Assembly (NCBI RefSeq): GCF_004801405.1
Contig: NZ_SSOB01000043.1
Coordinates: 1 to 64,000 of the forward strand
DNA from: Cohnella fermenti
GTDB lineage: Bacteria > Bacillota > Bacilli > Paenibacillales > Paenibacillaceae
Direction of reading: 5' to 3'
DNA length: 64,000 nt
Position 1 is the stretch's first letter; each line of letters begins with the position of its first letter. Under the pieces are notes generated by a model. It was not told where the DNA came from. It saw nothing but the letters and a program-made list of their open reading frames with translations, and did no database searches. Below, one piece after another: positions 24,886 through 33,470 of the stretch. A program made the position numbers and the translations under genes.

Positions 24886-26088
24886 TTATCCCAAGTGCTG
24901 GAGTGCGATATCGAGCACTTCTTTGTTCTTCGCCGCAATCTCCGATCGACGGGGCATCGGCGTCCATAGGCCGGTGTCGTCCAGCCAATTGCCAGGCAGC
25001 TCGGATGGCCGGCGCGGCGAATCGAGCTTGGGCCAGTCGGCCGGCAGCGGGCCGCCCGAAGGGGAGGAGTCGATCTCGGCGAGCAGCGGGTGGTCGCACA
25101 TCTCCAGCCAGAGCAGCGCCCAGGCGCGAGGCACGACTTGCCAATGCTCGTAGCCGCCGCCTCCGAGCGCGACCCAGCGTCCATCGGCGTATTCGTGCGC
25201 GAGGCGGTGAATGATTCGCGGAATCTCCCGGTAGATCTTCATGCTGCAATGAATGTGTGCGAGCGGGTCCAGCGCATGGGCATCGCAGCCGTGCTGACTG
25301 ACGATAACGTCCGGCTTGAACGATCTCATGACGACCTCGAGCGCCTCGCTGAAGCAAGCGAGCCAGGAGTCATCCTCGGTGTACGGCTCGAGCGGAACGT
25401 TCAGGCAAGCCCCATAGCCGGAGTTCACGCCGCGTTCGTTCGCGAAGCCGGTTCCGGGGAACAGGAATTTGCCGGTCTCGTGGATCGAGAATGTGAACAC
25501 GTCCGGGTCGGTGTAGAAGCACCATTGCACGCCGTCCCCGTGATGCACGTCCGTATCGATGTAGAGCACTTTGGCTCCGTATTCCTTGTTCATCCAGCGA
25601 ATCGCGGCCGCCGCGTCGTTGTAGACGCAGAAGCCGGACGCCCGGTCCGGGAAGGAGTGGTGAAGCCCGCCTCCGAGATGCAAGGCGTGCAGTGCCCGCC
25701 CCGTCATGACGGCTTCCGCCGCTGCGAGCGAGCCTTGAACGACCGCTGCCGACGCTTCATGCATCCCTGGAAAATAAGGCGTGTCCCCGTCCGCTTCGAG
25801 GCCGTATCTCGGAGCCTGGTCGATGGCTTCCTGCGACGGATTCGGCTTGCTGAGCTCCCTGACGGCTCTGAGGTAATCCGAACGGTGGATCTCTTCCAAC
25901 TGCTCGTGCGGAATGGACGTGTCCGGCTTCCACAGCCGGCTCTCGTCCCACGCGCCGGAGGCGGCAAGAAGCTCTTCGGTCAGGCGAAGCCGGATCGGGT
26001 GGAACGGATGGTCGTCGTTAAAGCGATAACGCTTCGAGCTGGAGCAATCGATCCATAACGGATCGGATGCGGGCAATGTCAAAGCCAT
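24886..26088 (-). CDS. acuC: acetoin utilization protein AcuC (histone-deacetylase-like)
   Basis: Zn-dependent deacetylase that removes acetyl groups from acetyl-CoA synthetase and restores its activity. The 400-residue protein shows the HDAC fold: HPFHPIRLRLTEELL, ALHLGGGLHHSFPDRASGFCVYND with the catalytic His pair, YIDTDVHHGDGVQW (metal-binding Asp and His), and SQHGCDAHALDPLAH (metal Asp), then GGGGYEHW. The acuA stop lies 13 bases upstream, so the two form an operon facing away from acsA. No acuB follows. Confidence 0.92.
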   Translation of the reverse strand: MALTLPASDPLWIDCSSSKRYRFNDDHPFHPIRLRLTEELLAASGAWDESRLWKPDTSIPHEQLEEIHRSDYLRAVRELSKPNPSQEAIDQAPRYGLEADGDTPYFPGMHEASAAVVQGSLAAAEAVMTGRALHALHLGGGLHHSFPDRASGFCVYNDAAAAIRWMNKEYGAKVLYIDTDVHHGDGVQWCFYTDPDVFTFSIHETGKFLFPGTGFANERGVNSGYGACLNVPLEPYTEDDSWLACFSEALEVVMRSFKPDVIVSQHGCDAHALDPLAHIHCSMKIYREIPRIIHRLAHEYADGRWVALGGGGYEHWQVVPRAWALLWLEMCDHPLLAEIDSSPSGGPLPADWPKLDSPRRPSELPGNWLDDTGLWTPMPRRSEIAAKNKEVLDIALQHLG

Positions 26089-26101
26089 CTCTTCCTTTCG
26101 G

Positions 26102-26734
26102 TTAGTACATGAATCGCTGCCTGAACCGGACCTTGTCGAACTTCTCCGCGGAGGCCAAGGGAACCTCGGGGCCGATGCGAACCATCAGGCAGTTCGCAGG
26201 GTGCGCGCAGATCTCGGGATCGTCTGTGGCGAACCAAACCATGCCGACTATTTTCATCAAATTTTCCATAACCTCGCGATATTGCCATACCGACAGGCCG
26301 CTGTTCTCCAGGTCCCAATGCCAGTAGTACTCGGTCGTGTAGACGATGGCGTTGTCGAGCTGGCCCTCTTCGAACGCCGTCGTCAGAAGCGCCTTGCTGA
26401 TGCCTTGCGCGCGGTATTCGTCGGCGACCTCGATGGCGCCAAGCTCGACCAGGTCGTCCATGCCGCCTTCGGACCAACGTTCAAGCTCGTCCGGGTAGTG
26501 GAACGTTACGTATCCGACGACGGTCTCCCCGTCCACGGCTGCGATGATCCGCCCCTCGGGCAGCTCTGCGATCTCAACAAGCGCTTCGTGCTGCTCCTTC
26601 GGCCGGCGGAAGGCATCCAGGTCGCGATGGAGGGTGTATGTGCGCAATTGCTCGGGAGGGATGGGGCCTTCGATGATGATCGGTCCTGCACGTCCTTGGC
26701 GAACGTGCCGATGATAGCGCTTCCTATGCTCCAT
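26102..26734 (-). CDS. acuA: acetoin utilization acetyltransferase AcuA (GNAT)
   Basis: Acetylates the active-site lysine of acetyl-CoA synthetase and so inactivates it. The 210-residue protein has the GNAT core (GYVTFHYPDELERWSEGGMDDLVELGAIEVADEYRAQGISKALL, of which RAQGISKAL is the acetyl-CoA loop) and the AcuA-specific tail AHPANCLMVRIGPEVP. First gene of the acuA-acuC operon, divergent from acsA, the predicted target. Confidence 0.9.
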   Translation of the reverse strand: MEHRKRYHRHVRQGRAGPIIIEGPIPPEQLRTYTLHRDLDAFRRPKEQHEALVEIAELPEGRIIAAVDGETVVGYVTFHYPDELERWSEGGMDDLVELGAIEVADEYRAQGISKALLTTAFEEGQLDNAIVYTTEYYWHWDLENSGLSVWQYREVMENLMKIVGMVWFATDDPEICAHPANCLMVRIGPEVPLASAEKFDKVRFRQRFMY

Positions 26735-26760
26735 GGCGATCTCTCCTTTTGAATGATGTC

Positions 26761-26789
26761 ATTATACACCATGCGAGGGAATAGGGGGA
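26761..26789 (-). promoter_or_regulatory. candidate promoter of acuA-acuC
   Basis: On the minus strand a perfect TATAAT (26766-26761) lies about 26 bases before the acuA start; the -35 region is C-rich and poor, so an activator or weak expression is possible. Confidence 0.4.
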
Positions 26790-26874
26790 GAGGAGACCTG
26801 GACGAAGCATTGGAAAAAACGGCTTGAAGCGGAAATGTCGCCCTGTTCGGAGGATTATCCTCGCGGGAATGGAG

Positions 26875-26903
26875 TGCCGTATGTGACGAATCTGTGATAT
26901 AAT
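26875..26903 (+). promoter_or_regulatory. promoter of acsA with extended -10
   Basis: TGATATAAT (26895-26903) is a perfect extended -10. The -35 (TGCCGT at 26875, 17-bp spacing) is weak, as is usual with extended -10 promoters. Confidence 0.55.
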
Positions 26904-26930
26904 GACGGAGTCAAGCCATTCTTAGTATGT

Positions 26931-26944
26931 TGTAAGCGTATACT
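26931..26944 (+). promoter_or_regulatory. cre-like site in the acsA leader
   Basis: TGTAAGCGTATACT matches the CcpA operator consensus TGWAANCGNTNWCA at all but positions 10 and 14. It lies about 20-30 bases downstream of the predicted start of transcription, a position where CcpA blocks elongation in B. subtilis genes. Confidence 0.45.
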
Positions 26945-26985
26945 CGGCAGGACGATTCTGCCTATCGAACGGGAAGGTGAAGGTC

Positions 26986-28710
26986 ATGACATTGCAGCAT
27001 GAAGAGAAGCTTGCGGTAACGGCATCGACATCCAACATGGGGTCATACGAGGAAGCGTTGCAGAGCTTCAAGTGGGAAGACGTGGAAGCGAATTTCTCTT
27101 GGTCGCAGACCGGCAAGGTCAATATGGCCTACGAGGCGATCGATCGCCATGTCGAGAATGGCAAGGGCGACCGGATCGCTCTGCATTACAGCGACAGCCA
27201 GCGGGACGAGAGCTACACGTACGCGCAGATGGCGGAACAATCCAACCGCTTCGCGAACGTTCTGCGCAAGCTGGGCGTAGGCAAAGGCGATCGAATCTTC
27301 ATCTTCATGGCCCGTTCTCCGGAGTTGTACTTCGGACTTCTCGGCGCTCTGAAGGTCGGCGCGGTCGTCGGACCGTTGTTCGAAGCGTTTATGGAGACTG
27401 CGGTCCGGGATCGGCTTCAGGACAGCGGGGCGGTCGCGATTCTGACGTCGACGGCGCTGCTGCCGCGCATTCAGAGATCGGAGCTTCCGGAGCTGAAGCA
27501 TCTGATCGTGTTCGGCGACGACGTGCAGGAAGGCGACGGAATCGTCGATTACAAGCAAGCGATGGCGGAAGCCTCGAACGAAGCCGAGATCGAGTGGCTG
27601 ACCCGCGAGGACGGCCTGATCCTTCACTATACGTCCGGTTCGACGGGCAAGCCGAAGGGCGTCTATCACGTTCAGAACGCGATGATCCAGCACTACTACA
27701 CCGGGCGCGTTGTGCTCGATCTCCGGGAAGGCGACGTGTACTGGTGTACGGCCGATCCGGGCTGGGTGACGGGAACGTCGTACGGCATCTTCGCTCCGTG
27801 GCTTAACTGCGTGACGAACGTCGTCCGCGGCGGCCGCTTCAGCCCGCAGGACTGGTACGCCACGCTGCAGAAGTACAAGGTGACGGTCTGGTACAGCGCT
27901 CCGACGGCGTTCCGGATGCTGATGGGCGCCGGAGACGATGCCGTGAAGCCGTTCGACCTGTCGAATGTGCGCCATGTGCTCAGCGTTGGCGAGCCGCTGA
28001 ACCCGGAAGTTGTTCGCTGGGGCATGAAGGTATACGGCCAACGCATCCACGATACGTGGTGGATGACCGAGACCGGCGGCCAGCTCATCTGCAACTACCC
28101 GGGCATGGAGATCAAGCCCGGGTCGATGGGACGTCCGGTGCCGGGAGTCGAAGCATCGATCATCGACGACCAGGGCAACGAGCTGCCGCCGTATCGGATG
28201 GGCAATCTTGCGGTGAAGACGCCGTGGCCTTCGATGATGCGGAAGATCTGGAACAATCCGGCCAAGTACGAGGAATACTTCCGGATTCCGGGCTGGTACG
28301 TCTCCGGAGACTCCGCTTACAAGGACGAAGAAGGCTACTTCTGGTTCCAAGGCCGTATCGACGACGTCATCAACACGTCGGGCGAGCGCGTCGGCCCGTT
28401 CGAGGTCGAGAGCAAGCTCGTCGAGCACCCCGCGGTCGCCGAAGCCGGCGTCATCGGCAAGCCGGACCCGCTTCGCGGCGAGATCATCAAGGCGTTCATC
28501 TCCTTGCGCGAAGGCTTCGAGCCTTCCGACGAGCTGAAGGCGGACATCTCCAAGTTCGTCAAGGTGGGCTTGTCCGCCCATGCGGCCCCGCGCGAGATCG
28601 AGTTCCGCGACAAGCTGCCGAAGACTCGCTCCGGGAAGATCATGCGTCGCGTGCTCAAGGCATGGGAGCTGAATCTTCCGACGGGCGACCTGTCGACGAT
28701 CGAAGACTAA
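26986..28710 (+). CDS. acsA: acetyl-CoA synthetase
   Basis: Activates acetate to acetyl-CoA through acetyl-AMP. The 574-residue length matches B. subtilis AcsA. ANL-family motifs are present: the P-loop-like YTSGSTGKPKG (about 220), TWWMTETGG (about 356), the hinge/ATP region WYVSGDSAYKDEEGYFWFQGRIDD, and the catalytic lysine in KTRSGKIMRR near the C-terminus, the residue that AcuA acetylates. ATG 26986 has GGGAAGG eight bases upstream. It is divergent from acuA-acuC and ends in a strong terminator. Confidence 0.94.
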   Translation: MTLQHEEKLAVTASTSNMGSYEEALQSFKWEDVEANFSWSQTGKVNMAYEAIDRHVENGKGDRIALHYSDSQRDESYTYAQMAEQSNRFANVLRKLGVGKGDRIFIFMARSPELYFGLLGALKVGAVVGPLFEAFMETAVRDRLQDSGAVAILTSTALLPRIQRSELPELKHLIVFGDDVQEGDGIVDYKQAMAEASNEAEIEWLTREDGLILHYTSGSTGKPKGVYHVQNAMIQHYYTGRVVLDLREGDVYWCTADPGWVTGTSYGIFAPWLNCVTNVVRGGRFSPQDWYATLQKYKVTVWYSAPTAFRMLMGAGDDAVKPFDLSNVRHVLSVGEPLNPEVVRWGMKVYGQRIHDTWWMTETGGQLICNYPGMEIKPGSMGRPVPGVEASIIDDQGNELPPYRMGNLAVKTPWPSMMRKIWNNPAKYEEYFRIPGWYVSGDSAYKDEEGYFWFQGRIDDVINTSGERVGPFEVESKLVEHPAVAEAGVIGKPDPLRGEIIKAFISLREGFEPSDELKADISKFVKVGLSAHAAPREIEFRDKLPKTRSGKIMRRVLKAWELNLPTGDLSTIED

Positions 28711-28723
28711 GCGCAAGTCCAAG

Positions 28724-28766
28724 CAACGGAGGCATCCGGTCACCCGACCGGGCGCCTCCGTTGTTC
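28724..28766 (+). terminator. terminator after acsA
   Basis: CAACGGAGGC pairs with GCCTCCGTTG and an inner CCGGTC/GACCGG stem adds to it; GTTCATTG follows. Confidence 0.75.
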
Positions 28767-28793
28767 ATTGTGGATTGTGCATCTAGCAAGCCG

Positions 28794-28874
28794 AACCTGC
28801 AGAACCCGCAGAACCTGCAGAACCCGCAGAACCCGCAGAACCCGCAGAACCTGCAGAACCCGCAGAACCTGCAG
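28794..28874. repeat. 9-bp minisatellite, nine units
   Basis: AACCYGCAG is repeated nine times head to tail, differing only at one C/T position. In one frame it reads as Leu/Pro-Gln-Asn repeats, but it lies beyond the acsA terminator and has no start signal of its own. Confidence 0.9.
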
Positions 28875-28914
28875 AACTACCGTTGCAACTTTTTGAACCC
28901 TCAGAACTCATCTA

Positions 28915-29248
28915 GCCGATCTAAATTGCTTAGACCGCTTAGACCACCTAAACCGTCGAATCTGCTGCACCCGTCTAGCCCGTCTAACTCCTCTAACTTA
29001 TCTAATCCGATCAGCCTGCTGAAATCACCTAAACCACCGTACACCGCACCTGCTGCACCAGTCTAACTCATCTAACTTATCTAACTTATCTAACCTGCTG
29101 AAACCACCTAAACCGCTAAACCTACCGAACTCATCGAACCCACTGAACCCGCTGAGCCCACTGCACTTGCCGAACCCACCGAACCCGCCGCACTCGCCGA
29201 ACCTACCGAATCCGCTGAACCCGCTGAACCCGCTGAACCCGCAGAAAC
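28915..29248. repeat. degenerate 9-12 bp repeats, no gene
   Basis: TCTAACTTA-like units (about 28960-29100), then AACCCGCTG-like units up to element C, look like decayed relatives of the upstream minisatellite. No coding signal is visible. Confidence 0.6.
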
Positions 29249-29435
29249 CAATTTTATGTGAAAAATCACATTCGTGCTGCACGAAAGCGGGTGCTTTGTC
29301 CGATTCTATGTGAAAAATCACATTCGTGGGGGGATTTCCGGCTCGAGATCCCGTATATATGCGAAAAACCACATAAAACACCGCGATTCCCCCGAATCCA
29401 CGGTCGATGAATGTGAAAATTCATATAAAATCGCG
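29249..29435 (+). repeat. four-palindrome 51-52 bp phased element, copy C
   Basis: Hairpin cores with A-tracts at 29261, 29313, 29364 and 29416 (52, 51 and 52 bp apart). The first and second are perfect ATGTGA-AAAA-TCACAT; TTCGTGC-T-GCACGAA directly after the first is a further perfect hairpin. The outer arms (ATTTTATGTGA... and ...CATATAAAATCGCG) are imperfect inverted repeats of about 25 bp. Confidence 0.88.
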
Positions 29436-29438
29436 AAA

Positions 29439-29469
29439 GCTCCCTCCCTCTCGGACCAAGGGAGGGAGC
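29439..29469. other. strong hairpin next to element C
   Basis: GCTCCCTCCCT (29439-29449) pairs perfectly with AGGGAGGGAGC (29459-29469) across a 9-base loop. There is no T-tract, so it is not a typical terminator. Confidence 0.6.
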
Positions 29470-29497
29470 GAATACCGGCATTCCGGACGCCCCCTAG

Positions 29498-29540
29498 CCC
29501 AAAAAGAACCGCCAGGGAGCAGCTTCCCTGACGGTTCTTC
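29498..29540 (-). terminator. terminator of the PBP gene
   Basis: Read on the minus strand, AAGAACCGTCAGGGA pairs with TCCCTGGCGGTTCTT (one G-T), followed by TTTTTGG. Confidence 0.75.
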
Positions 29541-29573
29541 CTAGCTTATTGCGCCTCCGCGCGCGCCCGGCGG

Positions 29574-32500
29574 TTACTGAACCGCGACGGCTGCGGACGG
29601 ATCGGACGTTCCCGCGCTGCTGATCGCTGTGACCCGGTACCAGCCGGTCGGCGACAGCGTGACGTATTCGAAGTGGTTCTGCGCGGTCGAGCCCAGCAGC
29701 TTGTAGCGGCCGTTCTCGGTGGCGGTGTACCACACTTCGTACTGCGTAACCTTATCGTTGTCCGCGTTCGCGCTCCAGTCGAGCGTAATGCCGAGCTCCG
29801 TCTTCTGGGCTTGCAGGCCCGCCGGAGCGGAAGGAAGGGCGGGGGTGCCCTCCGTCGTCGTCTGGCCCCCGGACGTCTCGCCGCCGGTAGTCTGCTCGCT
29901 TGAGCCGTTATCGCCCTGGTACGGGAAGTTCGGGTCCAGCGGATCTCCGCTGGACGTGCTGCCTTCGCTCCCGGCCGAGACGACCGCGCTGCGCGGGGAC
30001 TCCTTGCCCGCGACGTCGACGGCTGTGACATAGTAATCGTACGTGTTGCTCGAAGAGGTGTAGTTGATGAACTTCGCTTCGTCCCCGGCGAAGATCGAAG
30101 CTTCCACCTTCTGGAACGATCCCCCGTTCACGGAACGGTACAGCCGGTAGCCGGCTACGTCGGCTTGCGGGCTGGGAGCGAAGGTGATGCGAACCTTGGT
30201 GCTGTCGAGCGTCTCCGCCACGACATTGGCCGGCGCCGACGGGATCGCGCCGTCTTCGACGCGAGGGTCCACCTTCGAAGGAGCGCTGTCCTTGGCGTCC
30301 TGCGGCAGGTAGAACGAGAGCGCCTTGCGCTTGTCCGCGGCGACGCTGCCGAGCGCGTTCTGGATGTCTTCCATCAACTGATCGAGCGGGGCTTCCCGCT
30401 TGATCATGACGGATTCCCGCAGCAGGTCTTCCGGCGTGCCGTCCTGCGGCAAGTAATTGACGCCGTTGTACGTAATGTACTTGACCTTCACGAGGGAGTC
30501 GTCCGCTTCCGTCGGAATGAACTTCTTGTTGAACAGGTCCGTCGTCAGCTTGCCGGCTTGCTTCGTCAGGTCGGTCGGAAGCTTGCCGCTGACGCTCGAG
30601 ACAGTCATCGAGACGAGGCCGTCCGGCTTCTCGAACGACTCGGTCGGGAACAGCTCCGGCTTCGCGTCGGTGACGGCGTTCATGACCTTGGCCCAGATTT
30701 GCTTCGCGCGGTTGCGACCGTCTCCCGAGAGCGTGTGGATCGGCTTCTCGTAGCCGGCCCATACGCCGAGGGTAATGTCCGGCGTGAAGCCTTCGAACCA
30801 GACATCGGAGTAGTTCGACGTTGTGCCCGTCTTGCCGACGATCGGAATCTTGCCGTAATTCTTGAACGCCGACTTCACCGAAGTCGCGGTGCCTTCCGTC
30901 ACGACGGTCCGCAGCATGTCGGTCATCAGGTAGGCGGACTGCTCGGAGACGACGCGCGTCGGCGCCGCTTCGTGCTTGTAGACGATGTTGTTGTTCGCGT
31001 CGCGAATCTCCTCGATCATGTAGGAGTCGTTGAACACTCCCTTGTTCGCGATCGCGCTGTATGCGTTCGTCAGCTCTTCGACGCTTGTGCCGTACGTAAG
31101 GCCGCCGATAACGCCCGTTTGCGCTTGATTGTCTTCGTCGACCAGCGTGGTGATCCCAAGCTCGCGGGCGAAGCTCCAGGCTTCCTGGATGGTTACCTTG
31201 TCCAGGAAAATCTTGATCGCCGGAATGTTGAGCGACTTGTTGAGCGCCGTTCTCGCCGTAACGAGCCCTGCGTACTTGTCGTTCGAATTCTTCGGGATAT
31301 GTTTGCTTGTGCCGCCGTTGTTCAGAATGATCGGAGAATCGTCCAGCACGGAGGCCGGCTGGATGAGCCCCTTCTCGATCGCTGGCAGATAGGCGGCGAT
31401 CGGCTTCATCGCGGAGCCAGGCTGCCGCGTCATCTGCGTCGCGAAGTTCATCTGCTCGATATGGAAGTCGCGGCCTTCGATCATGCCGAGAATCGCGCCC
31501 GTCTTGTTGTCGATCATGACGGAAGCGATCTGCTCGACGCCCTTCGTCGAGCTGTCGGGGGAGAAGTTGTCCGCATCCTCGGACACCCCGTGCATCAAGT
31601 CGTACACCTGCTTGTCGATGGTCGTCGTGACCTTGTAGCCGCCCCGCAGGAGCTGCGCCCGCGCGTCCTCGACCAGCGCACTGTTCTCGCTCTTGTTCAG
31701 ATCCGCTTGCGTAAGCTCCGGATTGTCCTTCAGCACGAGCAGGCGCGCCGCTTGCCGCTCGGCTTCGAGCATCAGGTAAGGATACGTATTGTATGCCTTC
31801 TCCGTGGGCTTGGCCAAGGAGGAGTATACATCGAATGCCGAGGCTTCGGCGTATTGTTGCTGCGTGATGTTGCCGTACTCCAGCATCTTCTCGAGAATGA
31901 GCTTCTGCCGGTTCAGCGCCCGGTTGAAGTTGGTCTCGTTGAACTCGCCCTTGCTCGTGAACGCAGAGTAGGCGGAGGGACGCTGCGGCAAGCCGGCCAG
32001 GTAGGCGGCCTGCGCCAGGTTGATCTGGTTCAGCTCGAGGCCGAAGATTCCCTTGGCGGCGGACTTGATGCCGTACAGGTTATAGCCGGAGCTTCCGTTG
32101 CCGTAATTGATCTTGTTCAGATAGGCGGTAATGATCTGCTCCTTGGACAGGAACTGCTCAAGGCGGAGGGAGAGGAAGATCTCCTTGGCCTTGCGGCTGT
32201 TCGTCTTGTCGAGGGTCAGGAACACCTGCCGGGCAAGCTGCTGGGTCAGCGTGCTGCCTCCGGTCTGAACCTCCTCGTTCAGGAGCTGCTGCTTGACCGC
32301 CCGCAGCAACGCGTTGGCATCGATGCCGGGATGCGTGAAGAAGTTGCGGTCCTCGATCGACACAACGGCATTGATGATCGACTCCGGGATCTCGCTGTAC
32401 GTGACAGGGCGGCGATCCTCTTCCGTTCGCAGTTGCCCGACGAGCGTGTTGTCCCGGAAGTACACGAATCCCGTGATGGAATTCTCATTGATTTTTTCTT

Positions 32501-32699
32501 CGATCAAGCTTTGCGGGCGTATCGGGTCGTCCTTGACCAGCGCCGCAATGTATCCTCCCGCCGCGCCCACGGCCACCAAGCCTGACAGCAAGCCGAACAG
32601 CAGCAGCCACAGGATGGTGTAGATGAATAGCCGAGCCGCGAACCATCCGGCGGAGAGCCATCTCCGGGAAGGTTTGGGAGTTGAATTTGTTTCGCTCAT
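29574..32699 (-). CDS. class A penicillin-binding protein (PBP1A-type) with fibronectin III domains
   Basis: Bifunctional peptidoglycan synthase, 1041 residues. One membrane anchor lies at about 20-50. The glycosyltransferase domain follows (VVSIEDRNFFTHPGID near 120 with its catalytic Glu, then GGSTLTQQLARQVFL). The transpeptidase domain has SAMK near 428, SLN near 486 and KTGTT near 623. After a linker come a fibronectin III domain (about 820-905), a Gly/Ser/Thr-rich stretch and a second one (about 955-1041), an extension typical of Paenibacillus-type PBPs. ATG 32699 has AAGGAGG six bases upstream; the TTG 18 bases earlier overlaps that site. Confidence 0.93.
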   Translation of the reverse strand: MSETNSTPKPSRRWLSAGWFAARLFIYTILWLLLFGLLSGLVAVGAAGGYIAALVKDDPIRPQSLIEEKINENSITGFVYFRDNTLVGQLRTEEDRRPVTYSEIPESIINAVVSIEDRNFFTHPGIDANALLRAVKQQLLNEEVQTGGSTLTQQLARQVFLTLDKTNSRKAKEIFLSLRLEQFLSKEQIITAYLNKINYGNGSSGYNLYGIKSAAKGIFGLELNQINLAQAAYLAGLPQRPSAYSAFTSKGEFNETNFNRALNRQKLILEKMLEYGNITQQQYAEASAFDVYSSLAKPTEKAYNTYPYLMLEAERQAARLLVLKDNPELTQADLNKSENSALVEDARAQLLRGGYKVTTTIDKQVYDLMHGVSEDADNFSPDSSTKGVEQIASVMIDNKTGAILGMIEGRDFHIEQMNFATQMTRQPGSAMKPIAAYLPAIEKGLIQPASVLDDSPIILNNGGTSKHIPKNSNDKYAGLVTARTALNKSLNIPAIKIFLDKVTIQEAWSFARELGITTLVDEDNQAQTGVIGGLTYGTSVEELTNAYSAIANKGVFNDSYMIEEIRDANNNIVYKHEAAPTRVVSEQSAYLMTDMLRTVVTEGTATSVKSAFKNYGKIPIVGKTGTTSNYSDVWFEGFTPDITLGVWAGYEKPIHTLSGDGRNRAKQIWAKVMNAVTDAKPELFPTESFEKPDGLVSMTVSSVSGKLPTDLTKQAGKLTTDLFNKKFIPTEADDSLVKVKYITYNGVNYLPQDGTPEDLLRESVMIKREAPLDQLMEDIQNALGSVAADKRKALSFYLPQDAKDSAPSKVDPRVEDGAIPSAPANVVAETLDSTKVRITFAPSPQADVAGYRLYRSVNGGSFQKVEASIFAGDEAKFINYTSSSNTYDYYVTAVDVAGKESPRSAVVSAGSEGSTSSGDPLDPNFPYQGDNGSSEQTTGGETSGGQTTTEGTPALPSAPAGLQAQKTELGITLDWSANADNDKVTQYEVWYTATENGRYKLLGSTAQNHFEYVTLSPTGWYRVTAISSAGTSDPSAAVAVQ

Positions 32700-32827
32700 A
32701 TGAGGCCTCCTTCGCAAACAGAATCATTATAGCATATTTGCCCAACGTTTGACTCGTCCGAATGGCTCCGCGACAGACGCGCGAAGGTCTAGCTCTGTTA
32801 AAAATCCCCTAAAATGTCGAGTTCCAA

Positions 32828-32853
32828 GAAACTTCCACCCCAAACTAATCGTA
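32828..32853 (+). promoter_or_regulatory. sigma-W-type promoter of the NfeD-flotillin operon
   Basis: GAAAC (32828-32832), 17 bp, CGTA (32850-32853). This matches the envelope-stress sigma-W pattern of Bacillus, and the B. subtilis counterpart yuaF-floT is a known sigma-W target. No sigma-A pair fits better. Confidence 0.7.
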
Positions 32854-32907
32854 TTAATTAGTGAGACGTCGACTGCAGCCGGAAAGTTGCTCGAAGGGGG
32901 GATACCG

Positions 32908-33423
32908 ATGGATGTTTTGTTCTGGTGCTGCTTGCTGTTCGGCGCGCTGATGGCTCTTGTGACGCTCGTGTTCGGAGACGGCTTGGGGGATGCATTGGGC
33001 GGCTTGTTCTCGATCGATCTTCACGACGTATTCCAGCCGGTCGTTCTGTCGGGCGGAATTACGGTGTTCGGAGGTCTTGGCCTGCTGCTTCATCACTACT
33101 CGTCGCTGCCCGGCTATTCGGTTCTCGTTCTTGCCGTGCTCGGCGCCATCCTGGTCGGAGCGGGCATGTACTTCGTCTACGTCAAGCCGATGAAGAACAG
33201 CGAGAATTCGACGGGCTACTCGATGAACGAATTGGCCGGGAAGCTCGCGGAGGTGCTGACGCCGGTGCCGGCTGTCGGCTACGGAGAGGTGCTGGTGAAG
33301 ACGGTGGGCGGACTCTCGAACCATGTGGCCGCGAGCTTCGACAAGGAAGAGGTTCCCGCAGGAGCGAAGGTCGTCATCGTCGAGGTGAAGGAAGGAACGC
33401 TGTACGTCTCCAGAATGGAGTAG
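32908..33423 (+). CDS. NfeD-like membrane protein (YuaF-like)
   Basis: 171 residues with three hydrophobic segments in the first 90 (FWCCLLFGALMALVTLVFG; FGGLGLLLHH; VLVLAVLGAILVGAGMYFV) and a soluble beta-barrel-like C-terminus (GYGEVLVKTVGG, VPAGAKVVIVEVKEGTLYV) of the NfeD/OB type. Such proteins are encoded with flotillins and stabilise lipid-domain complexes. ATG 32908 follows AAGGGGGGAT. The flotillin gene follows after 47 bases. Confidence 0.85.
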   Translation: MDVLFWCCLLFGALMALVTLVFGDGLGDALGGLFSIDLHDVFQPVVLSGGITVFGGLGLLLHHYSSLPGYSVLVLAVLGAILVGAGMYFVYVKPMKNSENSTGYSMNELAGKLAEVLTPVPAVGYGEVLVKTVGGLSNHVAASFDKEEVPAGAKVVIVEVKEGTLYVSRME

Positions 33424-33470
33424 CAAGGAATCGTTCTCCTACTAAACTTTAAGAGAGGCAGGGAGGAAGC

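Noticed and set aside
28711-29066. extension of a frame into Pro/Leu-Gln-Asn repeats downstream of acsA
   Set aside because: The frame is out of phase with acsA, lies beyond a terminator and simply translates a 9-bp minisatellite.
29025-29381. Gly-Phe-repeat protein on the minus strand over element C
   Set aside because: It translates element C and simple repeats. Similar frames over copies A, D and F reflect nucleotide similarity of the element, not a protein family; no ribosome-binding sites.
30165-32585. 806-codon open frame antisense to the PBP gene
   Set aside because: Same reason: low-information Arg/Val/Asp-rich translation with no start signal.
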